Positions 27,601 through 35,490 are shown, counted from the first letter of the stretch. The stretch: 64,000 bases of DNA from Improbicoccus pseudotrichonymphae (GCA_036322855.1 AP027924.1:310001-374000); one strand, 5' to 3'. Numbers and translations: made by a program. Notes: generated by a model from the letters alone, not told the origin.

Positions 27601-27792
27601 AAAGGTCAAAACTTTAACAAATTTAAAGTTTTCTTCTCCCAGAAAGTTTATTAGGTCATATTCAATTTCAAATGATTTTTTCTCAGGGACTAAAAGAATT
27701 ACATTATTTTTGATTTTTGTTTCTCTTAATATCGCTTTTTTAATTTTTAACGTTTTGCCATATCCGGAGGGGCTTAAAATAAAATTTAAAAT
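24634..27792 (-). CDS. addB: helicase-exonuclease AddAB subunit AddB
   Basis: A 1052-residue protein, the B subunit of the AddAB double-strand break repair complex. It begins ILNFILSPSGYGKTLKI, the AddB Walker-like N-terminus. Four Fe-S cysteines are present: YLCKFAYFF and C-x5-C-x2-C-x5-C in CKDKKMCLWCDYKDLC. The nuclease motif looks decayed: where AddB has IDRID and a D-Y-K-S strand, this protein has KIINSKND and GLINFKF, so the catalytic Asp reads Asn. The start is most likely ATT at 27792-27790, 7 bases behind GGAG. The only upstream start, TTG at 27828, lies 5' of that site. AddA is not in the window. Confidence 0.87.
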   Translation of the reverse strand: MLNFILSPSGYGKTLKIKKAILRETKIKNNVILLVPEKKSFEIEYDLINFLGEENFKFVKVLTFKRFLKFVYRYLGNINVKFMQKSIRNILMRQSIDETKSGFEFFNKNSNSFEIINIFKDIIREIKNDNLTAPFLKKEYELMENKNLKKKLNDVLLVFEKYEKIIKEKNDSINELFFLHKLVKNNNFFKNFKIFIDEFFYFTPAQLNIIETMILQTDVTIAFKYDSLNREIKNGSVFNWYFLTENTTNKILDSCKKINLSDINILFLDKKNAFSKSDELRILEQNIFRIDKKTIKNENITENILIYEASNKYDECDFVARSIKKMIMQDNYRYRDFLIVILEDTLSYEILIKKTLNNYDIPYFLDKNEPIYSKNLMILIFSSLDFIISNFETENLFKYLKTSFSGFLYEDVCIIENYCRIWKINGKSWFNDFRFLKDKKSEKEFENLNYINNLRKKIISPFVNFKKKLLKNENIFKIFYEFLMEINLPETIKKKCETLTENNRIIAAEEQLKIWNILIESLEEISHLFLNKKIDLKYFRECIEISIKSKKISFIPKYEDEVIIDFYGEELSGRCNIIFTLGDFKNKFLNENKILNLDEIKKAADKNLKSENTIDKMLSKELFLMYSLLTSATEKIFICSKKAKNNLNTNNEIIKEIKKVFTNVEVKSYVNYSLEDYCWTEKNSFLIYCKYINNFASLNHQEKNIIFSLKKHFQNNEKYKRKLNLFDLKKSEQKIEKIEIFNKNEISVSEIEKFYLCKFAYFFKYMLKIRNDFNYFKRYNLFNNFLIKKNFKNNNIDKNKILEDIYELFKTHLNIDEKKQNARYKYLISRQTNLIVSLIENFKKYFKKNEIFVLNRIKTEEFQEINLEKNLNIKIINSKNDNLNIIEHKKNKYLGLINFKFRQEKLNLNKIFEIENFKALMYLKAIKENKIFDENHKSLSGIFNFYFDKNATKSYDFHHRDDSEEMTNIKKDALILRNSDCVEETKKTKLINTNEFKLVDKYLRDSIFEMVSEIKETNFFSGRSPKCKDKKMCLWCDYKDLCKQKINLTTLL

Positions 27793-27887
27793 TTTTAATC
27801 TCCTTTCAACGATAAAATAATTGACCAATTAAAAAATATATAATAAAATTTATTGAAGTTTGTTTACAATTTTGTGAGGTGCTTGTT

Positions 27888-28208
27888 TTGCCAAATTTCT
27901 TAAATTTTAACTCAAACAATGGGTTCTTTTCAAATTCTCTAATGTTGTTTACTAGTTTGTTGTTGTTTTTATGGTTTATTGTTTCGTCGAGCAGAAGGAA
28001 AAAACGCGAAGAAGAGATGAGAAAAAATTTAAAGATAGGTGATGAGGTTGTTACCATAGGTGGAATTATCGGGAGAATAGTTAGTTTTAGGGAAGATAAT
28101 GATTCTGCCGTTGTTGAATCCGGAAGCGATAAAATTCGTATATGCAGGTGGGCTATTTCGAAAATTGACGGAACAGATAACAGAAAGGTAAACAATAATG
28201 TTACGTAG
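27888..28208 (+). CDS. yajC: preprotein translocase accessory subunit YajC
   Basis: A 106-residue protein with one N-terminal membrane helix (SLMLFTSLLLFLWFIV), then SSRRKKREEEMRKNLKIGDEVVTIGGIIGRIV, the YajC hallmark. It associates with SecDF. TTG at 27888 is placed 6 bases behind GAGGTG; the in-frame GTG at 27879 lies in that site. It overlaps comEB by 11 bases. Confidence 0.92.
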   Translation: MPNFLNFNSNNGFFSNSLMLFTSLLLFLWFIVSSSRRKKREEEMRKNLKIGDEVVTIGGIIGRIVSFREDNDSAVVESGSDKIRICRWAISKIDGTDNRKVNNNVT

Positions 28209-28686
28209 AGACAAAGATAATTATTATCTTGATGTTGCCCAGATTATTTTGAGCAGGGCTTCATGTCTAAGAAGAAAGTTTGGTGCCGTAATAGTAAATA
28301 AAGATAAAATTATTTCGTGTGGTTATAATGGAGCCCCTCGTGGTAGGCAGAACTGTTGTGATTTAAATTTTTGTGTACGGAATAAATTAAATGTTTCACG
28401 CGGACAAAAATACGAGCTGTGTCGCTCAGTTCACGCCGAAGCGAATGCCATAATTCATTCCTCTCTGGAGAATATGATGGGTTCTTGTCTTTATTTAGTT
28501 GGAATCGAAGTTAAAGATTCTACTTATGTGGAAAATGCCGTGCCCTGCGATATGTGTAAACGTTTGATAATTAATTCGGGAATAGAAAAAGTGTTTGCGA
28601 GAAATACGGTTGATGATTTCAGCGTTATGAATGTTTCGAGTTGGATTGAAGAAGATAACGGTGTTGAAGGTTTAAATATTGGATAA
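28198..28686 (+). CDS. dCMP deaminase family protein (ComEB-like)
   Basis: A 162-residue zinc deaminase. It shows the RRKFGAVIV entry, CGYNGAPRG, the catalytic SVHAEANAI (His, Glu) and zinc-binding PCDMC. It would convert dCMP to dUMP, feeding ThyX with substrate. The start overlaps yajC and the end overlaps dnaB by 8 bases, so the three genes form one unit. Confidence 0.93.
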   Translation: MLRRDKDNYYLDVAQIILSRASCLRRKFGAVIVNKDKIISCGYNGAPRGRQNCCDLNFCVRNKLNVSRGQKYELCRSVHAEANAIIHSSLENMMGSCLYLVGIEVKDSTYVENAVPCDMCKRLIINSGIEKVFARNTVDDFSVMNVSSWIEEDNGVEGLNIG

Positions 28687-30019
28687 CAAAGAGTTAAGTT
28701 CTCACTATAATCTGATAGCAGAGCAGTCAGTTCTTGGTGCTATAATTATTGATTACAAATGTCTGAATGAAATTATAGAATATTTACCTACTTCTGATTT
28801 TTTTTATTTGTCAGAACATAGGATTATATACTCTGCGATACTTGGGATGTATTCACTCGGCGAGAACATAGACTATGTTGCTATTTACGAGAGAATTGTC
28901 GCAGACGATGAAATCGAAAGACAACGTTGCAAGACATATTTATTGGAATTGGCTCAAATTGTTCCCTCTGTTGCAAATGTAATTACATATGCAAAAATAG
29001 TTAAAGAAAAAAAGAATATAAGAAATTTAGTAGATACCGCCTATAGTATAATAGAAAAAGCGAATGAAATTGATGACGCCGAGAAAATTTTAGAATTAGC
29101 AGAACAGAAAATATATGAAATCCGTTCAAATAAGCTCAGCACCGGGTTTTGTCACATAAAAGAAATATTTTTTAATATTTATGAAAATTTAATTAAAATA
29201 AAGAAGGACGGAAAACCTGAAAGTTTGGATACGGGATTTACCGACTTAGACAGTGTTATGACCGGACTTAACGAGACTGATTTGATATTAATTGCCGGAA
29301 GACCCGGAATGGGCAAGACGAGTTTTGCATTAAATATAGCTTTTAATATTGCAAAAAAAGAAAGATCAAAAGTTGCAATATTTTCTCTAGAGATGAGTAA
29401 AGAACAACTAACTTCACGTCTAATTTCTGCTGAGGCGAATATAGAAAGCAGAAAATTGAAAACTGGCCTTGATAGAGGAAATGAAGATGATTGGGAAAAG
29501 TTTATGCACGCCGGAGAAACTTTTAGAGATTTAGATATAATGATAGATGACAGCGCCGGAATAACCGTCTCGGAAATGAAGTCCAAATTAAAAAGACTTA
29601 AAGATGTAAACCTAGTAATAATAGATTATTTACAGTTGATTTCGGGTTCTATGGCTCTAAGAGAAGAAAGCAGAGTTCAGGAAATTTCCAACATAACGCG
29701 GCAATTGAAAATAATGGCTAAAGAACTTAAAATACCGGTGATATGTCTTTCGCAATTGTCAAGAGCCAGTGAACACAGGACAAACCATCGCCCTATTTTG
29801 TCTGATTTAAGAGATTCAGGTTCAATAGAACAAGATGCCGACGTTGTTATGTTTTTATATAGGCCAAGCTATTATCCAAATATGAAAAGTGAGGAAAATG
29901 AAAATCCGAATAAATGCGAATGCATAATTGCAAAGAACAGACATGGAGAAACTTGCACGATAGACTTGTATTGGCAAGGGGAAATAACACGGTTTACAGG
30001 CATGGAAAAGAAATACTAG
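28679..30019 (+). CDS. dnaB: replicative DNA helicase DnaB/DnaC
   Basis: A 446-residue hexameric helicase: N-terminal DnaB domain (AEQSVLGAIIID), linker, RecA-like core with Walker A AGRPGMGKTSFALN, Walker B LVIIDYLQLISG, and LSQLSR..E.R and DLRDSGSIEQDAD motifs. The start is TTG at 28679 overlapping comEB, with GAAGG upstream. Full length, no intein. Confidence 0.97.
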   Translation: MDNKELSSHYNLIAEQSVLGAIIIDYKCLNEIIEYLPTSDFFYLSEHRIIYSAILGMYSLGENIDYVAIYERIVADDEIERQRCKTYLLELAQIVPSVANVITYAKIVKEKKNIRNLVDTAYSIIEKANEIDDAEKILELAEQKIYEIRSNKLSTGFCHIKEIFFNIYENLIKIKKDGKPESLDTGFTDLDSVMTGLNETDLILIAGRPGMGKTSFALNIAFNIAKKERSKVAIFSLEMSKEQLTSRLISAEANIESRKLKTGLDRGNEDDWEKFMHAGETFRDLDIMIDDSAGITVSEMKSKLKRLKDVNLVIIDYLQLISGSMALREESRVQEISNITRQLKIMAKELKIPVICLSQLSRASEHRTNHRPILSDLRDSGSIEQDADVVMFLYRPSYYPNMKSEENENPNKCECIIAKNRHGETCTIDLYWQGEITRFTGMEKKY

Positions 30020-30672
30020 CGTTTTTTTATATTTATTTTTTCTTCTTCTCCTCTAAGTAATTTCTTAATATTCGGAACATGTTTAAGGATTATGCCGACG
30101 CTAATCAGCGATGAAAATATGAAAGAAAATGCGAGTAAATTTTTATCGTGAAAATTCAACAAGCAGGTAACAATAGGATAAGCAAGGGCCACAATTATAG
30201 ATGCTAAAGACACTATTCTGAATACTAATACCATAATCAAAAACGTTGATATTAAAATTAGAGAAATTCTCCAATCTATTAAAAAACTCATCGACCAAGC
30301 AGTCAATATTCCTTTTCCGCCCTTGAAGCCAAAGTAGCACGGGTATAAATGTCCCAAAAAACAACTCAAAAATGAAAAATACAGATAGAAAATTAAAATT
30401 TTGTCATCAAAAATAAATTTACTAAGAACGACTTTACTCAAACTTACTGCTAATATACCCTTTAAAAAATCTCCAAAAAACGTAATTATCCCGGGAATTT
30501 TGCCAAAAGAACGCACCACATTGGAAAACCCAGCATTTTTACTGCCAAAATTTCTTATATCGTGTCTTACGAATTTAGATATTATGATAGCAAAATTCAA
30601 ACTTCCTGATAAGTAAGAAAAAACCAAAATTAATAAAAAAATTAAAATATGTTTTGACAAAAAATCAATCAA
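30016..30672 (-). CDS. plsY: acyl-phosphate:glycerol-3-phosphate acyltransferase PlsY
   Basis: A 218-residue membrane enzyme that makes lysophosphatidate. The three PlsY motifs are visible: SGSLNFAIIISK, FGSKNAGFSNVVRSFGK (usual GSGNPGATN) and GFKGGKG. It has five to six hydrophobic segments. The 3' end overlaps dnaB by 4 bases convergently, and its start overlaps the nhaC stop (ATGA type). Confidence 0.93.
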   Translation of the reverse strand: MIDFLSKHILIFLLILVFSYLSGSLNFAIIISKFVRHDIRNFGSKNAGFSNVVRSFGKIPGIITFFGDFLKGILAVSLSKVVLSKFIFDDKILIFYLYFSFLSCFLGHLYPCYFGFKGGKGILTAWSMSFLIDWRISLILISTFLIMVLVFRIVSLASIIVALAYPIVTCLLNFHDKNLLAFSFIFSSLISVGIILKHVPNIKKLLRGEEEKINIKKR

Positions 30673-32186
30673 TTGATTATTTCTTCCTTTGATTTTAAAT
30701 TTGTTTTACCAGTAAGAACATAAAATCCCAAAAACATGGATATCAACATAAAAAACATTGATATAATTAAGTTATGAGTAAAACCTAGAATTAAGAATCC
30801 TAGAGAGGAAATTATTGCAACAAAATAAGAATAGGGCGTTTGAGAGGCAACATGTTCCATATGTTTGCAATTGGCCCCTGCTGCTGCCATAACAGTGTTA
30901 TCGGATATGGGAGAACAATGAGTACCAAAAATCGAACCCGAAAGAACTGCGGCACAACAGTAAATCATGACTTCGGTATTGTTTTCCGAAAGAATAGAAA
31001 CAACTATCGGCAGCAATACACCGAACGTACCCCAAGACGACCCTATGGCAAAAGACAAAAAAGATGAAATAATAAAAAAAATAAATGGATATAAAGAAAC
31101 TGAAAATTTAGGACTTCTCATTATTGAATTTATGTACACATCCATCATCAAATAATTTTTACATAACGATGACATGCTCCAAACCAAAGTTAAAAGCAAC
31201 TGAGAAGATACTATCGACTTTCCGCCTTCAACAAAATAAGATACAAATCTATCAAATGGCAAGGTTCTGTTAACATAAGTCAAAATCAAAGAAGAAAACA
31301 AAGCAACAAATACTCCTGTAATTATGGAAATCGACACATTTGCGCCGCTTAAGACTTCTACCAAACCTAAATTTTTATTTTTAAAAAATCCACCAGTTTC
31401 CAGTATTAACAGAACAGATATGAATATTAAAACCAATATCGGAATGATCAAATCAAAAATATTACCATACTTATTTCCTGTTTTTTCTTCATTTTTTAAG
31501 TTGGACGACATATCATTACCTTCTCTTGCGCTTTTTTCCAAAACCGACATTTTGCCAAAGTCTCTAGACGATAATATTACAAAAAGAAGAAACACAATTG
31601 TAAAAACCGAATAAAAGTTGTAAGGAATCGTTTTTAAAAACACTTCCATGGAATTTATTTTAGAATTTTTAAAACACGAAATTATGGCCGCCGCCCAACT
31701 GGATATAGGCATCAAAACACACAATGGTGCAGAAGTTGCGTCCAATATGTAAGCTAATTTAGAACGGGAAATTTTGTAACCATCCGTAACAGGCCTCATG
31801 ATCGCGCCTGTCGCAAGACAATTAAAATAATCATCTATTGAAAACAGAAACGACAGCCCCACAAAAAATAATTGCGAAAGAGTTTTGGATTTGGTTTTTC
31901 TTTTAAAATATTTAGCATAAGCAAAAGATCCGCCGGATTCCAAAAGTATCCTGGAAAGTCCCCCTAGAGCAAAAGAAAAAATAATGGTGAATATGTTACT
32001 TGATAAAGACCCCGCAATTAAATCAAATGGCATTCTCAGAGCTTCGAAAACACCTATGCCGATACCCACAGAATAAACAGCAACACCCAAAATCAACCCC
32101 ATAAACAAAGAAAAAATCACTTCCTTTGTCAAAAGAGAGAGAACTACCGCGGTCATTGGCGGCAATAACGATAAAAAACCAAACAC
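30669..32186 (-). CDS. nhaC: Na+/H+ antiporter, NhaC family
   Basis: A 505-residue polytopic antiporter with about 12 membrane segments. Conserved blocks SIDDYFNCLATGAIMRP, GSSWGTFGVLLPI and GTHCSPISDNTVMAAAGANC identify the NhaC branch. It would export sodium in exchange for protons, or possibly an amine or organic acid, since the family has varied substrates. It is coupled to plsY by overlap. Confidence 0.9.
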   Translation of the reverse strand: MFGFLSLLPPMTAVVLSLLTKEVIFSLFMGLILGVAVYSVGIGIGVFEALRMPFDLIAGSLSSNIFTIIFSFALGGLSRILLESGGSFAYAKYFKRKTKSKTLSQLFFVGLSFLFSIDDYFNCLATGAIMRPVTDGYKISRSKLAYILDATSAPLCVLMPISSWAAAIISCFKNSKINSMEVFLKTIPYNFYSVFTIVFLLFVILSSRDFGKMSVLEKSAREGNDMSSNLKNEEKTGNKYGNIFDLIIPILVLIFISVLLILETGGFFKNKNLGLVEVLSGANVSISIITGVFVALFSSLILTYVNRTLPFDRFVSYFVEGGKSIVSSQLLLTLVWSMSSLCKNYLMMDVYINSIMRSPKFSVSLYPFIFFIISSFLSFAIGSSWGTFGVLLPIVVSILSENNTEVMIYCCAAVLSGSIFGTHCSPISDNTVMAAAGANCKHMEHVASQTPYSYFVAIISSLGFLILGFTHNLIISMFFMLISMFLGFYVLTGKTNLKSKEEIIN

Positions 32187-32354
32187 TAAAAATCCTCTTT
32201 ACATTCTAATTCTGAACATTTCTCAAACAACCACGAAAATACACGTGCCCAAGGCCTGAAACTTATTTTATAAACAAATACCAAACCTTGCAACTGTAGT
32301 ACCAACAATCAAAAATGTCAAATAAATTCTAAAAATTAGATTTTTGACTTTTTG

Positions 32355-32383
32355 TTGATGGTTTTATATTTTTATATTATAAT
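32355..32383 (+). promoter_or_regulatory. promoter of tRNA-Trp
   Basis: TTGATG (32355-32360) and perfect TATAAT (32378-32383), 17-base spacer, about 40 bases ahead of the tRNA. Confidence 0.6.
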
Positions 32384-32422
32384 GTCATTTGTCTGCGTTG
32401 GCATAATAATAACTGCCTTTGT

Positions 32423-32498
32423 AGGAGTGTAGCTCAGTCGGCAGAGCAGTAGTCTCCAAAACTAAAGGTCGAGGGTTCAAATCCTTCCACTCCTGCCA
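32423..32498 (+). tRNA. trnW: tRNA-Trp (CCA anticodon)
   Basis: The acceptor AGGAGTG (32423-32429) pairs with CACTCCT (32488-32494), followed by discriminator G and an encoded CCA. The D arm is GCTC..GAGC. The anticodon loop CTCCAAA gives CCA, tryptophan. The T arm is GAGGG TTCAAAT CCTTC. It stands alone and ends 14 bases before the stop of convergent gene B. Confidence 0.96.
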
Positions 32499-32512
32499 CC
32501 CAGTTAGGGTTT

Positions 32513-33394
32513 TTAAGGAAATTCATCAATATCGTCGTCACGTATTTTACCTGCCAATTCCAAAGGGGCAGGGAGTGATACGTGGAGGCCTTTTGAGTTA
32601 TTTTTGTCATTTTTGATCTCTAATTGAATTTCAAGTTCATCAATTAAACAAAAATTTGAGTCTTCACTCAACAAATTAATAACATGTGACTTGATGCTGT
32701 TTGCATCAATGGTTTTAATACCTTTATTATTAAAATATTTTTTCAAAACTTCAAAATCTCTGTTTTTATTATAATTAGCAATACTAACAATAAATTTAGA
32801 ATACTCACTAAGTCTTTCTAATTCATCGGGTTTAACATCTAATTTTTTTAGATATCTACAAGAATGTAAATTTAAACTGTCACGCAAAAAACTAATCTTT
32901 TTCGAAATTAAATACACACTAAGTGCAGAATACGAACCCCAAAAACATAAGTTCTCAAATTCAGAATCGTTGCATTTATTACCTACCTTAGAAATAAGAT
33001 ACCTCTGACCGCAAATTTTAACAGTATTTCTTAAAAAAAATGCAGCATCATCAAGTAAAGCCGCGGCAACAGAACCAACACCAATACAGACCTTTGCTAA
33101 AATCGAAAGTGACTTACTATTGTTTATATTTTTGTTTTCGCTATTTTCGTCTTCGCCGTCTTTATAATTATTTTCGTCTTTGCTACTACTTTCTAAATTA
33201 TTATTATCATTTTTCAAATCTTTGCCCACAGGCTCAACAAATTCACTACCATCCACAGCCAAAGGAGGATCGACAGCCCCAACAAAAGACTGACAACACA
33301 TAACAACAGCTAAGATAGAAGAAATTATCTTATTATTTTTACTAATCTTCTTGCTATTTTTATTTTCACCTATTCCATTGCTTTCTTTTTTCAT
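32513..33394 (-). CDS. exported cassette protein B, 293 aa
   Basis: Unknown protein with the shared N-terminus (MKKESNGIGENKNSKK, then signal peptide ISSILAVVMCCQSFVGA, cleavage likely after VGA). Next come an acidic Asn/Ser/Glu-rich linker (about 45-90), a hydrophobic helix (SLSILAKVCIGVGSVAAALL) and a folded-looking C-terminal part with four Cys. It resembles no family I know and differs from C and D after the signal. ATG at 33394 overlaps the leader ORF stop (ATGA). It is a candidate surface or secreted factor. Confidence 0.75.
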   Translation of the reverse strand: MKKESNGIGENKNSKKISKNNKIISSILAVVMCCQSFVGAVDPPLAVDGSEFVEPVGKDLKNDNNNLESSSKDENNYKDGEDENSENKNINNSKSLSILAKVCIGVGSVAAALLDDAAFFLRNTVKICGQRYLISKVGNKCNDSEFENLCFWGSYSALSVYLISKKISFLRDSLNLHSCRYLKKLDVKPDELERLSEYSKFIVSIANYNKNRDFEVLKKYFNNKGIKTIDANSIKSHVINLLSEDSNFCLIDELEIQLEIKNDKNNSKGLHVSLPAPLELAGKIRDDDIDEFP

Positions 33395-33480
33395 AAAGAA
33401 ACCCCTGAGAGACCTCTCTCTCTTTCTCTCTCTCTCGAATTGAGAGAATTCATGAGAGATTTTATGAAGTTATTTTTCAT
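33391..33480 (-). CDS. leader ORF of cassette copy B
   Basis: A 29-residue frame beginning MKNNFIKSLMNSLNSRE and ending GVSL, preceded by GGAGG. Its TGA (33393-33391) overlaps the ATG of gene B (ATGA). It contains an expanded GAGAGA run relative to copies C and D. The inverted pair CTCTC/GAGAG lies within. Likely a translational-coupling leader. Confidence 0.55.
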   Translation of the reverse strand: MKNNFIKSLMNSLNSRERERERGLSGVSL

Positions 33481-33532
33481 AACTTTTCCTCCAGAACTTA
33501 AAATATGAATCAGCGAAAACACTGATAAGTTA

Positions 33533-33560
33533 ATTATAGCATTTTGAATTTTGCTGTCAA
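33533..33560 (-). promoter_or_regulatory. exported-protein cassette promoter, copy B
   Basis: On the minus strand, TTGACA (33560-33555) and TATAAT (33538-33533) with a 16-base spacer. The transcript would carry the hairpin ATCAGTG-TTTT-CGCTGAT near its 5' end, also present in copy D but missing from A and C. Confidence 0.85.
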
Positions 33561-33596
33561 ACAGAAATTATGCAAAGCATTTTAAATTGCGACATT

Positions 33597-33680
33597 ATTT
33601 AGCGGCGACTTTGTCTCCGCAGGAGACAACTTAGAACCGCATGTTTCTTTGGGTTTTACCCGTTTCTTCTATTAGATTTC
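33597..33680. repeat. structured repeat upstream of cassette B
   Basis: A perfect 8-bp hairpin, TTGTCTCC (33611-33618) with GGAGACAA (33622-33629), is followed by GGG-TTTTA-CCC. Nearly the same sequence stands upstream of cassette C at 35586-35670, where an outer stem GCGGC/GCCGC encloses the hairpin. It could be a terminator, an operator or part of a duplicated block. Confidence 0.6.
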
Positions 33681-33689
33681 TCCCTGTTT

Positions 33690-33775
33690 TTTAAGAACAA
33701 ATCCACTTTTTGTTTTTTTCCGCCACATTTTGGAGACTTCATTTTTTCCATAGCAGTTAAGTAGCATCACTTGTA
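33690..33775 (-). mobile_element. IS1-like element, left-end remnant
   Basis: On the minus strand the segment begins near ACTTAACTGCTATGG and reads MEKMKSPKCGGKKQKVD from ATG at 33751, matching the 5' ends of the IS1-like remnants at 55.9, 57.7 and 58.1 kb (MEKIK-PKCGGKEKTK). Only this end is present. The 40 bases between it and gene C hold nothing I recognise. Confidence 0.65.
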
Positions 33776-33819
33776 TTATTCATCAGTATTATTTTCCAAA
33801 TTATATTCTCTTAAAAATT

Positions 33820-35418
33820 CTATTTCAAATAATAATATTTTAAAAATGATATCCTTCTTTCGAATTGACGATTTAAAGCGACTAAATTACTGGCGTATGA
33901 TGCGCATTTATTATTTAAATTTTGATATTGACTGAGTTCGTATTTGTTTCTTTCCATTTTTTCCAAAAGTGCCATCACTGCTCCCATAATACCTGCCATT
34001 TTTTGTAATATACTCAAAACACTATTCTTTTCCGTTGGCAATGGATAACCGGTCGTCGCCAGCACAGTTTTAAATTTATTATTAGCTAGTTTCAAAATAA
34101 TGTTCTCCCAAATTTTTTTCGTATCATCTCCTAAAAGAAATTGCTTCGTACGAGAGTAATCAATTATCGTATTTTCTTTTTCTAATTTACTTATTTCTTG
34201 TTTTAATTTACTTACTTCTTCCGCCGAATCTTCTTTTTGTTGTGTTGATTGACTTATTTCTAGTTTTAATTTACTTACTTCTTCCGCCAAATCTTTTTTT
34301 TGTTGTGTTGATTGACTTATTTCTAGTTCTAATTTACTTACTTCTTCCGCCAAATCTTTTTTTTGTTGTGTTGATTGACTTATTTCTAGTTCTAATTTAC
34401 TTACTTCTTCCGCCAAATCTTTTTTTTGTTGTGTTGATTGACTTACTTCTTTCGTCAAATTTTCTTCTTCTTGTGTTAATTGATTTACTTGTTCCTCCAA
34501 ATTTTTTTTTTCTTGTGTTAATCGACTTACTTCTTTCGTCAAATTTTCTTTTTCTAATTCACTTATTTCTTGTTCTAATTGTTTTACTTGTGTCGTCAAA
34601 TTTGTTACTTCTTGTTGTAATCGACTTATTTTTGTCATTGTTTCATTTTTTTTAAACTCATTCACTTGTTCCTCAAAATCTTTTTTTGCTTGTGTTATTC
34701 GACTTACTTCATTCGGAAATTTTTTTTCTTCTTGTGTTAATCGATTTATTTCTTTCTCCAATTTTTCTTTTGCTTGTGTTGATTGATTTACGTCTTTCTC
34801 CAAATTTTTTTTTGATTGTGTTGATTGATTTAATTTTATTCTAATTTCCTTATTATTTGCATCTAATTTTTCAGCCACTGCTGCTAATTTTTCTTGTATT
34901 TCCAAAAATGTCTTTTCAAGAATGTCGAAATCGTGCACGTAATCTTGGTTAAGAGATTCTTCGACTAATTCTTCTACATATAATTTCATTTTTTCAAATC
35001 TTTCTAACTCCATTTTTTTAGATTCTTGAAGATTCTGTGAATTAGAAACAAGATTTGGTACTGTTGGTTTTTGATTTGATTTTTCCATTTCAGACTTATT
35101 TTTAGTTCCATAGAGACACAAACTACCCAGAGCGACAAGACCTAAAAAAGCTTCTAAACTAATTCTTATTAAACCTAAAATATTATTTTCTTTGCTTTTG
35201 ATGTCTTTTACTTCATCGTCTTCTTCAGACCCATCTGCAGCTGGACTATTATCAATGCCCTCATCCGAAACAAATTTCCTATTATCCGAATTTGGATTGG
35301 CCCCGACAAAAGACTGACAACACATAATAACAGCCAAAATAGAAGATATTATCTTATTATTTTTACTAACCTTCTTGCTATTTTTATTTTCACCTATTCC
35401 ATTGCTTTCTTTTTTCAT
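33820..35418 (-). CDS. exported cassette protein C, large coiled coil, 532 aa
   Basis: Shared N-terminus (MKKESNGIGENKNSKKVSK, signal peptide SSILAVIMCCQSFVGA), an acidic linker, a membrane helix (ILGLIRISLEAFLGLVALGSLCLYG), a long coiled coil (about 130-430) rich in QSTQ, EEVSK and LEKE heptads, and a globular C-terminal part (KTVLATTGYPLPTEKNSVLSIL...). The block ESLNQDYVHDFDILEKTFLE resembles the broken gene at 56.3-57.5 kb. In this copy the leader is in frame, so translation could also begin at ATG 35490 (24 residues longer). The longer opening at 35553 overlaps the promoter and is rejected. Confidence 0.78.
   Translation of the reverse strand: MKKESNGIGENKNSKKVSKNNKIISSILAVIMCCQSFVGANPNSDNRKFVSDEGIDNSPAADGSEEDDEVKDIKSKENNILGLIRISLEAFLGLVALGSLCLYGTKNKSEMEKSNQKPTVPNLVSNSQNLQESKKMELERFEKMKLYVEELVEESLNQDYVHDFDILEKTFLEIQEKLAAVAEKLDANNKEIRIKLNQSTQSKKNLEKDVNQSTQAKEKLEKEINRLTQEEKKFPNEVSRITQAKKDFEEQVNEFKKNETMTKISRLQQEVTNLTTQVKQLEQEISELEKENLTKEVSRLTQEKKNLEEQVNQLTQEEENLTKEVSQSTQQKKDLAEEVSKLELEISQSTQQKKDLAEEVSKLELEISQSTQQKKDLAEEVSKLKLEISQSTQQKEDSAEEVSKLKQEISKLEKENTIIDYSRTKQFLLGDDTKKIWENIILKLANNKFKTVLATTGYPLPTEKNSVLSILQKMAGIMGAVMALLEKMERNKYELSQYQNLNNKCASYASNLVALNRQFERRISFLKYYYLK
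34205..34460. repeat. 63-bp tandem repeat inside gene C
   Basis: About four units of 63 bp encode a 21-residue period (EEVSKLELEISQSTQQKKDLA). Neighbouring units are nearly identical at the DNA level, so they are recent and likely unstable in number, changing coiled-coil length by exactly three heptads. Confidence 0.75.
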
Positions 35419-35490
35419 AAAGAAACCACTGAGAGACCTCTCTCTCGAATTGAGAGAATTCATGAGAAATTTAATAAAATTATTTTTCAT
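35418..35490 (-). other. leader segment of cassette copy C, in frame with gene C
   Basis: From ATG at 35490 (GGAGGT upstream) the frame reads MKNNFIKFLMNSLNSRERSLSG and runs without a stop into gene C. In the other three copies a stop overlaps the gene's start codon. It therefore looks like a leader fused to its gene by a small indel. Confidence 0.6.

Noticed and set aside
32423..33394. Integration of cassette B at tRNA-Trp
   Set aside because: No direct repeat of the tRNA 3' end was seen on the far side and no integrase is present.
34205..34460. Possible CRISPR array
   Set aside because: The repeats are direct, contiguous and in coding frame, without spacers; no cas genes are present.
34242..34655. 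Repetitive Leu/Val-rich plus-strand frame
   Set aside because: Shadow of the tandem repeat in exported protein C.
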